The notes under the pieces were generated by a model that was not told the origin of the DNA, did not search any database, and saw only the letters and a list, made by a program, of their open reading frames with translations. Made by a program: the position numbers and the translations under genes. From NCBI GenBank assembly GCA_005877855.1, contig VBOF01000224.1, forward strand, positions 1-6,010: a stretch of 6,010 bases of DNA, given 5' to 3'. Positions 1 through 4,882 of this stretch are shown here, one piece after another (within the stretch, counting starts at the first letter, position 1; each line of letters starts with the position of its first letter). The stretch comes from Nitrospirota bacterium (lineage in GTDB: Bacteria > Nitrospirota > Nitrospiria > Nitrospirales > NS-4).

Positions 1-32
1 CACGTGGAGGGGCAGGAGCGCGGTATGGATTT

Positions 33-73
33 GCCGTGACCCCATGTAGGGGCACGGCGCGCCGTGCCCCTAC
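33..73. repeat. REP-like GC-rich palindrome with an additional competing arm
   Basis: Positions 46-73 are a perfect 28-bp palindrome whose arm core is GGGGCACGGC (49-58) facing GCCGTGCCCC (61-70). A degenerate third arm, GCCGTG-a-CCCC, lies at 33-43 and can pair with 49-58 across the loop ATGTA (44-48). The middle arm can therefore join either of two mutually exclusive hairpins. The same core occurs again at 5618-5643, so this is a dispersed element and not a one-off hairpin. The TAG stop of the minus-strand phosphatase gene (70-72) lies inside the right arm. The position just past a gene end is typical of REP-type elements. It may stabilise the 3' end of the phosphatase mRNA or attenuate transcription, but there is no T-run to make it a classical terminator. 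Confidence 0.85.
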
Positions 74-741
74 CGCATCAGCGCGTGGAAGGTTTCGATT
101 GAGCGGTACTTCGATGACACCTGGGGCGGCGCGGTGGAGCTGGACCTTGCGCGATGATAGAGGTGCCTGATCCCGTGAGTTTGGGCCGAGAGCAGCGCGG
201 CCTCATCGTCGTCCACATAGAGCGTGGCGGCCGGAACGAATCCCAGAATCACCTCCGACTTGACCCAGTAGTCCACCTTGGATTTGAGGCAGCCGACATC
301 GAACGCAGTGATGGTGCGGTCGAGGTACGCCTCAAGGCCGGTCTGGGCCATCTTAATTGCCAACGTCTTGGGATGCGCGTTTGTAACCAAGTGGACGGGT
401 ATCTTCCGCTCGCGCAGGAACGTGAGAAAGACCACGCTGTCTGGGTGCGGCGCGATCCGGTGGCGCAGCGAGTCCTTGATGGCCGGCACGTCGAGCTTGA
501 GCGTGCGGGCCCAGTAGTCCACGTCGGTCCAATCCAGCTCACCCTCCACAGCGCGGTAGAGCGCCACCAGACGTTCGCGCGCCGCCTCGACCGGCATCCG
601 GTTCGCCGCCGCATAGTGCGCCGGCAGCGCCTCCAAGTAGAAATGATCGTCAAAGGCCCTGTCGAGCAGCGTCCCGTCCATGTCCAGCAGGACGGTCCGG
701 ATCGCGGCCCAGTCAGGGGCGGGATAGAGGGTAGTGCACAT
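70..741 (-). CDS. HAD-superfamily hydrolase, YrfG-like (putative GMP/IMP 5'-nucleotidase)
   Basis: The 223-residue protein shows all four haloacid dehalogenase motifs. Motif I is DMDGT at 20-24 (nucleophile D20, acid/base D22). Motif II is the Thr of LVTNAHP (T120). Motif III is a Lys in CLKSK (K153 or K155). Motif IV is the Asp cluster in LYVDDDE (177-179). The helical cap between motifs I and II and the segment FDDHFYLEALP after motif I resemble the GMP/IMP nucleotidase YrfG group, whose length is similar. By family knowledge it would be a cytoplasmic, Mg-dependent phosphatase for purine nucleotide salvage, but HAD substrates are hard to predict. I chose the ATG at 741 over an in-frame GTG at 756 because a perfect TATAAT lies at 753-748, placing transcription start on or next to this ATG. 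There is no Shine-Dalgarno sequence. The stop codon is contributed by a palindromic repeat. It is divergent from der. Confidence 0.87.
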   Translation of the reverse strand: MCTTLYPAPDWAAIRTVLLDMDGTLLDRAFDDHFYLEALPAHYAAANRMPVEAARERLVALYRAVEGELDWTDVDYWARTLKLDVPAIKDSLRHRIAPHPDSVVFLTFLRERKIPVHLVTNAHPKTLAIKMAQTGLEAYLDRTITAFDVGCLKSKVDYWVKSEVILGFVPAATLYVDDDEAALLSAQTHGIRHLYHRARSSSTAPPQVSSKYRSIETFHALMR

Positions 742-747
742 GAGGGC

Positions 748-777
748 ATTATACACAGGGAAAGCGGGTCCTGTCGC
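748..777 (-). promoter_or_regulatory. Candidate leaderless sigma-70-type promoter of the HAD gene
   Basis: On the minus strand, GCGACA (777-772, four of six matches to TTGACA) is followed after 18 bp by a perfect TATAAT (753-748). Only six bases separate the hexamer from the ATG at 741, so the expected transcription start coincides with the start codon. No purine-rich ribosome binding site lies in between. The -10 match and spacing are read directly. That the mRNA is leaderless is inferred. Confidence 0.55.
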
Positions 778-814
778 CGCATCACCGGGGCACCCGCTCT
801 CTCAAGCAGCGTTC

Positions 815-843
815 TTGTCAAACTGTGGACAGCGTGCTAGCGT
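815..843 (+). promoter_or_regulatory. Candidate promoter of der, possibly leaderless
   Basis: TTGTCA (815-820, five of six matches) is separated by 17 bp from TAGCGT (838-843). The latter is a weak -10 of TAnnnT form, preceded by TGC (835-837) as in extended -10 promoters. Seven bases separate it from the ATG of der at 851, so transcription would begin at about 850-851. No Shine-Dalgarno sequence precedes that ATG. The arrangement mirrors the divergent HAD promoter, but the -10 is weaker and the call is tentative. Confidence 0.4.
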
Positions 844-850
844 GAGCCTC

Positions 851-2155
851 ATGTTTACCGTCGCCATCATCGGTCGCCCGAACGTGGGCAAATCCACGCT
901 GTTCAACCGTGTCCTGGGCCGCCGCCAGGCCATCGTCAAGGACTTCCCTGGCGTGACGCGCGACCGCCACTACGTCGAGTGCGAGTACCGGGGGAGGCGG
1001 TTCCAGTTGGTGGACACCGGCGGGCTGGTCCCTTCCACTGACGAGCAGATGTTCAGCCTGATCCGCGAGCAGTCCCGTCGCGCGATCGCGGACGCGAACG
1101 CGCTCATCTTCCTGATGGACGGGCGCGAAGGCCTGACTCCGATGGACCGGGAGATCGCCGACCTCCTGCGCGGCGTGAACAAGCCCGTGTTCGTCGCGAT
1201 CAACAAGATCGACACCCCCAAATCCGACCCGCTCATCAGCGAGTTCTATGAACTGGGATGGGAGCCGCTCTACCCGCTCTCCGCCGAGCACGGCGCCGGC
1301 GTGGCGGAATTGTTGGACGCCCTCTATCCTCTGCTCCCAGCCGCCACCGAGGGTGCGGCGACCACGGACCCTCCCAAGGTCGCCGTCGTGGGGCGTCCCA
1401 ACGTCGGCAAGTCCACCTTCATCAACACGCTGCTAGGCGAGCCACGCCTAGTGGTCAACGAGGAGCCGGGCACGACGCGCGACGCCATCGACACGCTGGT
1501 CCATTACAAGAAAGCAGACTACCTCTTCATCGACACGGCCGGTATCCGCCGGCGCGGCAGGATCGATCCAGGGGTGGAACGTTACAGCGTCGCGCGCGCC
1601 ATGCGGGCGCTGGGCCGGGCCGACCTGGCCGTCCTGATCCTGGATGGGGTCGAAGGGGTGACGGAGCAGGATACCAAGATTGCCGGCCTGGCCCTGCGCG
1701 GCGGCCGGGCCTGCGTGCTCCTGGTGAACAAGTGGGACCTGCGGGTCGACGATCCGGACGCCAAGGCGAAGTACGAGGCCGAGCTGCACCGACGCTTCGC
1801 CTTCCTCTCGTGGGCTCCGGTGCTCTACGGCTCGGCCATCGAGTTCAAGACGGTCGCGGGGGTCTTCCCGGTGATCAACCGGGCCCTCAAGGCCTTCGCG
1901 CACCGCGTGCCGACGGCGCAGCTCAACCGGATCTTCCAGGAGGCAATCGCGGCAAATCCGCTGCCGATCCGCAAGGGGAAACCCGTCAAATCGGCGTATA
2001 TCACCCAGGTAGCCGCCAAACCTCCCACCTTTGTCCTCTTCTGCAGGCATCCGGAGGAGATCGGCGCGCCTTATCTGCGCTATCTTGAGAACCATCTTCG
2101 GGAGCGGTTCGACTTCGCCGGCACCCCGATCCGCATCTTCGCGAAAACCAAATGA
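851..2155 (+). CDS. der: Ribosome biogenesis GTPase Der (EngA)
   Basis: The 434-residue protein has the tandem double-GTPase layout unique to Der/EngA. First G domain: GRPNVGKS at 8-15, switch I GVTRDR with T36, DTGG at 55-58, NKID at 118-121, SAE at 144-146. Second G domain: GRPNVGKS at 181-188, PGTTRD at 206-211, DTAG at 228-231, NKWD at 293-296, GSA at 327-329. The remainder to 434 is the KH-like domain that contacts ribosomal RNA. Der is an essential cytoplasmic GTPase for 50S subunit maturation. Length is at the short end of the usual 430-490 range and all motifs are intact. I chose ATG 851 because GRPNVGKS then starts at residue 8, as in homologues. A frame extension to 734 would run into the divergent gene. 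GTG 842 is an alternative. The stop overlaps the next gene's start as ATGA, indicating co-transcription and translational coupling. Confidence 0.97.
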   Translation: MFTVAIIGRPNVGKSTLFNRVLGRRQAIVKDFPGVTRDRHYVECEYRGRRFQLVDTGGLVPSTDEQMFSLIREQSRRAIADANALIFLMDGREGLTPMDREIADLLRGVNKPVFVAINKIDTPKSDPLISEFYELGWEPLYPLSAEHGAGVAELLDALYPLLPAATEGAATTDPPKVAVVGRPNVGKSTFINTLLGEPRLVVNEEPGTTRDAIDTLVHYKKADYLFIDTAGIRRRGRIDPGVERYSVARAMRALGRADLAVLILDGVEGVTEQDTKIAGLALRGGRACVLLVNKWDLRVDDPDAKAKYEAELHRRFAFLSWAPVLYGSAIEFKTVAGVFPVINRALKAFAHRVPTAQLNRIFQEAIAANPLPIRKGKPVKSAYITQVAAKPPTFVLFCRHPEEIGAPYLRYLENHLRERFDFAGTPIRIFAKTK

Positions 2156-2556
2156 GGACAGCCGGCGCCTTCCTCGGTCTTGCTCTGGCGGTCCCCCTCC
2201 TGAGCCCCATCACCGAGGCGGGGGAAGCGCCAGCCGCCTCGATCGAGATCGTCGCCAGCAAACGGGCATTCACCCCGGAGACGCTAACTCTGCAGCAGGG
2301 AAAGCCGGTCGCGCTCGTCATCCGCAACGATGATGAGGACCTGCACGCCTTTGTCCCTCTGTTGCTCCTGCAGCATACGAACGTCCAGGTGAGCGGGAAC
2401 GGCGCGCCCGAGTTCAACGAGACCGGGTTCGTCCGCGTCCTGATTCCTCCCCACGGGAGGGCCGAGTTGCGGTTTGCGCCGAAGAGCACCGGCGTGTTCA
2501 CCTACATCTGCGACCTGCCGGGCCATAACATGCGGGCCCAAATTGTCGTCAAATAG
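2152..2556 (+). CDS. Exported cupredoxin-like protein (type 1 copper fold)
   Basis: This 134-residue protein begins with a signal peptide: R2, a hydrophobic core at about 5-17, and small residues near 21-26 for cleavage. A single cupredoxin domain follows: IEIVASKRAFTPETLTL at 31-47, LVIRNDDEDLHAF at 55-67 with candidate copper ligand H65, and the C-terminal strand-loop-strand YICDLPGHNM at 118-127 with C120 and H125. It resembles EfeO-type or plastocyanin-like single-domain cupredoxins, which carry electrons or copper in the periplasm. The loop is odd: C-x4-H-x1-M, whereas most family members have two to four residues between His and the axial Met. M127 may therefore not be a normal axial ligand, and the site may be type 1 variant or degenerate. 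The start overlaps the der stop (ATGA) with no clear ribosome binding site, so translation is probably coupled. The beta-propeller gene downstream has its own promoter. Confidence 0.88.
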   Translation: MRTAGAFLGLALAVPLLSPITEAGEAPAASIEIVASKRAFTPETLTLQQGKPVALVIRNDDEDLHAFVPLLLLQHTNVQVSGNGAPEFNETGFVRVLIPPHGRAELRFAPKSTGVFTYICDLPGHNMRAQIVVK

Positions 2557-2572
2557 GCGCTGTTATTCGTTG

Positions 2573-2601
2573 TTGACAGACTCTAGCCGTCCGACTACCA
2601 T
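2573..2601 (+). promoter_or_regulatory. Strong sigma-70-type promoter of the beta-propeller gene
   Basis: A perfect TTGACA (2573-2578) is followed by a 17-bp spacer and TACCAT (2596-2601, four of six matches to TATAAT). Transcription would start near 2608, giving a leader of about 105 nt. The gap is visibly more AT-rich than the coding regions around it, as expected for a promoter and leader. The consensus -35, ideal spacing and good ribosome binding site downstream suggest a well-expressed gene. Confidence 0.7.
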
Positions 2602-2625
2602 AGCAGCCTTTCTGGAGGCCCGTTT

Positions 2626-2658
2626 ATGTACTCATCCTTCCATAACCGAACCTATTAG
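2626..2658 (+). CDS. Possible 10-codon leader peptide upstream of the beta-propeller gene
   Basis: Within the predicted mRNA leader there is ATG followed by nine sense codons and TAG, reading MYSSFHNRTY. A GGAGG at 2614-2618 lies seven bases before this ATG, an ideal distance. The ORF ends about 40 nt before the ribosome binding site of the main gene. It has no run of a single amino acid of the sort seen in attenuator leaders, and I see no strong terminator/antiterminator pair after it. It could be a translated upstream ORF affecting downstream expression, or chance. Its only support is the well-placed ribosome binding site. Confidence 0.25.
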   Translation: MYSSFHNRTY

Positions 2659-2699
2659 ACAACGCTTACCTCTTGCAGATTATTCGAACAGTTACCACA

Positions 2700-2705
2700 A
2701 GGAGG
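2700..2705 (+). promoter_or_regulatory. Consensus ribosome binding site AGGAGG
   Basis: AGGAGG lies seven bases before the ATG at 2713 and fixes the start of the beta-propeller gene. Together with the lipoprotein gene's site (4870-4875) it is the best ribosome binding site in the window, in contrast to der and the HAD gene, which lack one. Confidence 0.85.
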
Positions 2706-2712
2706 ACACCAC

Positions 2713-4053
2713 ATGAGAATCGGAGGCGCTGCCCTGATTTGGATTTTTCCGCTCCTAGTCTTCTTCCTCGGAATCACCCAGGACCCGGTCGTCGCCCAGC
2801 AAGCACCCCCTCCCCCAGCCGCGCCGCCTGCCGCAGCCGCTCCCCCCGCCGCGCCGGCCGCGGCGGCTGCTTCTTACGAGGTTTGGGTAATTGATCAATC
2901 GGACAGCTCGAAAGATGGAGGCGGGACTCTCTACATCTATGACGGTGACGGTCTCGCAAAAGACGCGAAGTCGGCCAAGGCGGAAACGGTTGACCTGGGC
3001 GACAAGTTCGCTGAGGCCTGCAAGGAAGCCGGGGGCTACCCGAAGCGGCCCCACATGATCTTCTTCACCAAGGACGGGAAATACGGGATCCTCTCTTTCG
3101 TGGCGAGCGGCCACGTCGTGATCCTGGACGCGGCCACCCGCGCGCCGACCGGGTGCGTAAGCTTGGGCAAGAACGCTCACGCAGCGTTCCCGACGGCCAA
3201 CGGCAAGATGGCAATCGGGGCGAACATCGCCGAGAAGAAGCTCGTCCGCATTTGGACGGATTACGCCAACAAGAAGTTCACGATCACCCCCGCCAACGAC
3301 ATCGTGGCCCTGAGCGCGATGGAGCCGATCCTGCCTGATGCGGCTCCCATCTGCCCAATCACCGAAAACAAGAGCCAATTCGTGTTCGTGACACCACGGG
3401 GAGGAGGGCTGGCGGTCTTCGACATTACGGCCACCCCGATGTTTCTTATAGGCACCCTGTCGGAGGCTGCCGTGAAACCGGCCGGATGCGGCGGTGTTCA
3501 AATCGGCACGAACATGTACCTCAACTCGGGAGGCGGATGGCCGGCAACGCCCCTAAACCACGACGTCTACAACTTCTCGACCATGTCGCTGCCGCAGGTG
3601 TCCGTGCCTACCAGGATCGGTGGGCGCGAAGGCGGGGATTCCCACGGCATGGTGGCCGTCAACAACCGCTACCTCTGGGCAGGGGACCGTCATCTCAACA
3701 CGATCGACGTCTACGATTCGAAGAACGACGATCTCAAAGTCGGGTCGATCTTTCTGTCTGGGGATCTCAGCCAGGACCCTGCCCCGGATCTGATGGACTC
3801 GGCCCCGGACGGCACCTACGTCTTCGCCGCCTTCCGCGGCCCGAGCCCGCTCACCGGTAATAACAAAGACGTCGGCAACGCGGTCGGCAGCACACCGGGC
3901 GTGGGCGTCATCAAGGTCGAGGATGGCGGGAGACGCGGCACGTTCGTGGGGATCGCCCCGATCAGCAAGATGGTGGAAGAAAAGGACAAGGACGGGAATC
4001 CGGTGAAGGCTGAAAAGGCCGACCCGCACGGCATCCAGGTGCGGAAGAAGTAA
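2713..4053 (+). CDS. Exported seven-bladed beta-propeller protein with Pro/Ala linker, function unknown
   Basis: The 446-residue protein has a signal sequence (R2, hydrophobic 6-20, possible cleavage after VVA at 28), then a low-complexity Pro/Ala linker at 31-53, then a beta-propeller. Seven recurring segments begin near RPHM (112), NAH (154), PIC (212), AGC (257), DSHG (309), PDL (358) and DPHG (437). Each but the last is followed by a G-x-Y/M-type turn, then a strand of the kind HVVILDA, LAVFDIT or LNTIDVYD. The last segment ends at the C-terminus, so the final blade is presumably closed by the N-terminal strand EVWVIDQ (56-62). The equivalent position holds H114, H156, C214, C259, H311, D359 and H439, a possible metal site. 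The repeats recall YVTN/YncE-like propellers and, more distantly, the SBP56 and nitrous oxide reductase propellers; I cannot assign a family. It would act in the periplasm or attached to the envelope. It has its own promoter, a strong ribosome binding site and a terminator, so it is monocistronic. Confidence 0.85.
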   Translation: MRIGGAALIWIFPLLVFFLGITQDPVVAQQAPPPPAAPPAAAAPPAAPAAAAASYEVWVIDQSDSSKDGGGTLYIYDGDGLAKDAKSAKAETVDLGDKFAEACKEAGGYPKRPHMIFFTKDGKYGILSFVASGHVVILDAATRAPTGCVSLGKNAHAAFPTANGKMAIGANIAEKKLVRIWTDYANKKFTITPANDIVALSAMEPILPDAAPICPITENKSQFVFVTPRGGGLAVFDITATPMFLIGTLSEAAVKPAGCGGVQIGTNMYLNSGGGWPATPLNHDVYNFSTMSLPQVSVPTRIGGREGGDSHGMVAVNNRYLWAGDRHLNTIDVYDSKNDDLKVGSIFLSGDLSQDPAPDLMDSAPDGTYVFAAFRGPSPLTGNNKDVGNAVGSTPGVGVIKVEDGGRRGTFVGIAPISKMVEEKDKDGNPVKAEKADPHGIQVRKK

Positions 4054-4071
4054 CCGTCTCGACCGGGAAAC

Positions 4072-4107
4072 AAGGGGAGGGTTCGCGGAGAGCCCTCCTC
4101 TTTTTTT
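4072..4107 (+). terminator. Rho-independent terminator of the beta-propeller gene
   Basis: A 13-bp stem pairs 4072-4084 (core GGAGGGTTC) with 4090-4102 (core GAGCCCTCC), with two G-T wobbles and a five-base loop GCGGA. It runs straight into seven T residues (4101-4107). It starts 18 bp after the TAA stop and should end the monocistronic transcript efficiently. Confidence 0.92.
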
Positions 4108-4130
4108 ATATCGTCCCTGTCTCCTTTGAC

Positions 4131-4511
4131 ATGCCACGCAGTTGGCTCTCGCATAATGACTTTGAGGCTCTCGTGGCACGGGCGGTGAAGGACCTGCCCA
4201 AGGGTTTCCGCCGTTACCTCGACAACGTGGCGATCGAGGTCCAAGAGGAGCCCAGCACGGAGGCGCTCGAAGCAGTCGGCCTTGAGCCTGAAGACGCGGA
4301 CGAGTTGCTCGGGCTGTACTGGGGTCGCTCCATCCATGGCAACTCCTTCTTTGATACCGGCGGACAACTGCCGGATCGCATTTACATCTATCGGGGCCCG
4401 ATCCTGCGTCTGTGTGAAACCGAGGAGGAGGTCCTCAGAGAGGTGCAAGAAACCGTGGTCCACGAGATCGGCCACCATTTCGGGTTGTCCGATGACGATA
4501 TGCCGTATTAA
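4131..4511 (+). CDS. Small zincin-type metallopeptidase family protein (HExxHxxG)
   Basis: The 126-residue acidic protein carries HEIGHHFG at 111-118. H111 and H115 would be zinc ligands, E112 the catalytic base, and the following G118 with D121-D123 (LSDDDM) fits the third-ligand region. The early segment FRRYLDNVAIEVQEEP (26-41), the central LLGLYWG (59-65) and RIYIYRGPILR (83-93) match the arrangement of the small bacterial family once called DUF1025 (Zincin_1, Pfam PF06262), whose members are of similar length. It has no signal peptide and should be cytoplasmic. The physiological substrate of the family is not known to me. The gene starts 23 nt after the T-run of the upstream terminator. 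No clear ribosome binding site precedes the ATG; TATATC at 4107-4112 could be a -10, which would give a leader of about 12 nt, but no -35 is convincing. It ends just before a GC-skewed repeat element. Confidence 0.9.
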   Translation: MPRSWLSHNDFEALVARAVKDLPKGFRRYLDNVAIEVQEEPSTEALEAVGLEPEDADELLGLYWGRSIHGNSFFDTGGQLPDRIYIYRGPILRLCETEEEVLREVQETVVHEIGHHFGLSDDDMPY

Positions 4512-4520
4512 CTAAAAAAC

Positions 4521-4610
4521 CCCTCCCCCCACCGAGGGGGAGGGTGAGGGTGGGGGGAATGTCCTTCAGGCATCACCCCCACCTTGATCCTCCCCCCTCA
4601 AGGGGGAGGA
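4521..4610. repeat. GC-skewed inverted-repeat element forming three hairpins
   Basis: This intergenic block consists almost only of C-runs and G-runs. Hairpin A pairs CCCTCCCCC (4521-4529) with GGGGGAGGG (4536-4544), nine bp around a six-base loop. Hairpin B pairs TCCTCCCCC (4588-4596) with GGGGGAGGA (4602-4610), nine bp around CTCAA. Between them 4547-4556 (AGGGTGGGGG) pairs with 4576-4585 (CCCCCACCTT) with one wobble, and a small inner stem ATGTC/GGCAT (4559-4563 with 4569-4573) caps it. The right half is approximately the reverse complement of the left half, so the block is an imperfect palindrome of about 90 bp, like a paired REP element or a small non-autonomous mobile element. It lacks a plus-strand T-run but may end or stabilise the metallopeptidase transcript. 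Its right edge supplies a purine-rich GGGGGAGGA just before the next gene. Confidence 0.75.
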
Positions 4611-4629
4611 ACAATTGGAAAGAACATCC

Positions 4630-4830
4630 ATGCTCTTAAGCTCTATCGCGTTTGCCGGCCATGCCGGCGAGATGGGCACCCCCGGCCTCATGCCGCACGA
4701 ACTGGTGGCCAGCCTGCTCGGGCTCGCCGCGATTCTGTTGTTCACCATTCTGTCGCTGGCCTGGGTGGTCTGGCGGCTGCGCGGGCTCGATCGGCGCCTA
4801 CGTGAACTGGAGGAAAGCAGGAAACTGTGA
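4630..4830 (+). CDS. Small single-pass membrane protein, function unknown
   Basis: Read from ATG 4630 this is 66 residues: a short N-terminal stretch with His and Met (GHAGEMGTPGLMPHE, 10-24), one long hydrophobic helix at about 25-47 (LVASLLGLAAILLFTILSLAWV), and a basic/acidic amphipathic tail RLRGLDRRLRELEESRKL (49-66) that could form a short coiled coil. The positive charges after the helix favour a cytoplasmic C-terminus. I do not recognise a family; the single helix plus charged tail is loosely reminiscent of CcmD-like small subunits, but nothing nearby supports that. An in-frame TTG at 4615 is an alternative start, four bases after the GGGGGAGGA at the end of the repeat element. ATG 4630 has only GGAAAG (4617-4622) as a weak site. 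The gene is separated by 52 bp from the lipoprotein gene and could be co-transcribed with it. Confidence 0.6.
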   Translation: MLLSSIAFAGHAGEMGTPGLMPHELVASLLGLAAILLFTILSLAWVVWRLRGLDRRLRELEESRKL

Positions 4831-4834
4831 CATG

Positions 4835-4843
4835 TGCTACGAT
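4835..4843 (+). promoter_or_regulatory. Weak extended -10 candidate before the lipoprotein gene
   Basis: TGC followed by TACGAT (4838-4843) has the form of an extended -10, with four of six matches. No convincing -35 lies 16-18 bp upstream, which would fall inside the small membrane protein gene. Co-transcription with that gene is an equally good reading. Confidence 0.25.
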
Positions 4844-4882
4844 AAGCCCATGACTTGACGTCACGCAAAAGGAGGCTCGGCC

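Noticed and set aside
1..32. First 32 bases as part of a gene
   Set aside because: Too short to show any coding signal or motif; nothing can be supported before the repeat.
154..840. 228-codon plus-strand frame opposite the HAD gene
   Set aside because: It is the antisense shadow of a gene with all four HAD motifs; the translation has no recognisable motif and biased Arg/Val/His content.
734..850. 39-residue N-terminal extension of der in the open frame
   Set aside because: It would place the first P-loop far from the N-terminus, runs through the promoter region and into the divergent gene, and has no conserved sequence; ATG 851 fits Der homologues.
1258..2088. 276-codon frame inside der on the same strand
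   Set aside because: A frame-shifted shadow of der, rich in Arg, Gly and Pro as expected from GC-rich codons read out of frame.
4521..4544. Hairpin A as a rho-independent terminator for the metallopeptidase gene
   Set aside because: No T-run follows on the plus strand. The A-run before it would serve only minus-strand transcripts, and no minus-strand gene is there.
4631..4640. TGCTCTTAAG repeated at 5604-5613
   Set aside because: A ten-base match without longer similarity in the flanks; not enough to call a repeat or attachment site.
4856..4863. TGACGTCA palindrome as a regulator operator
   Set aside because: A single eight-base palindrome with no flanking symmetry and no second copy in the window; chance is likely.
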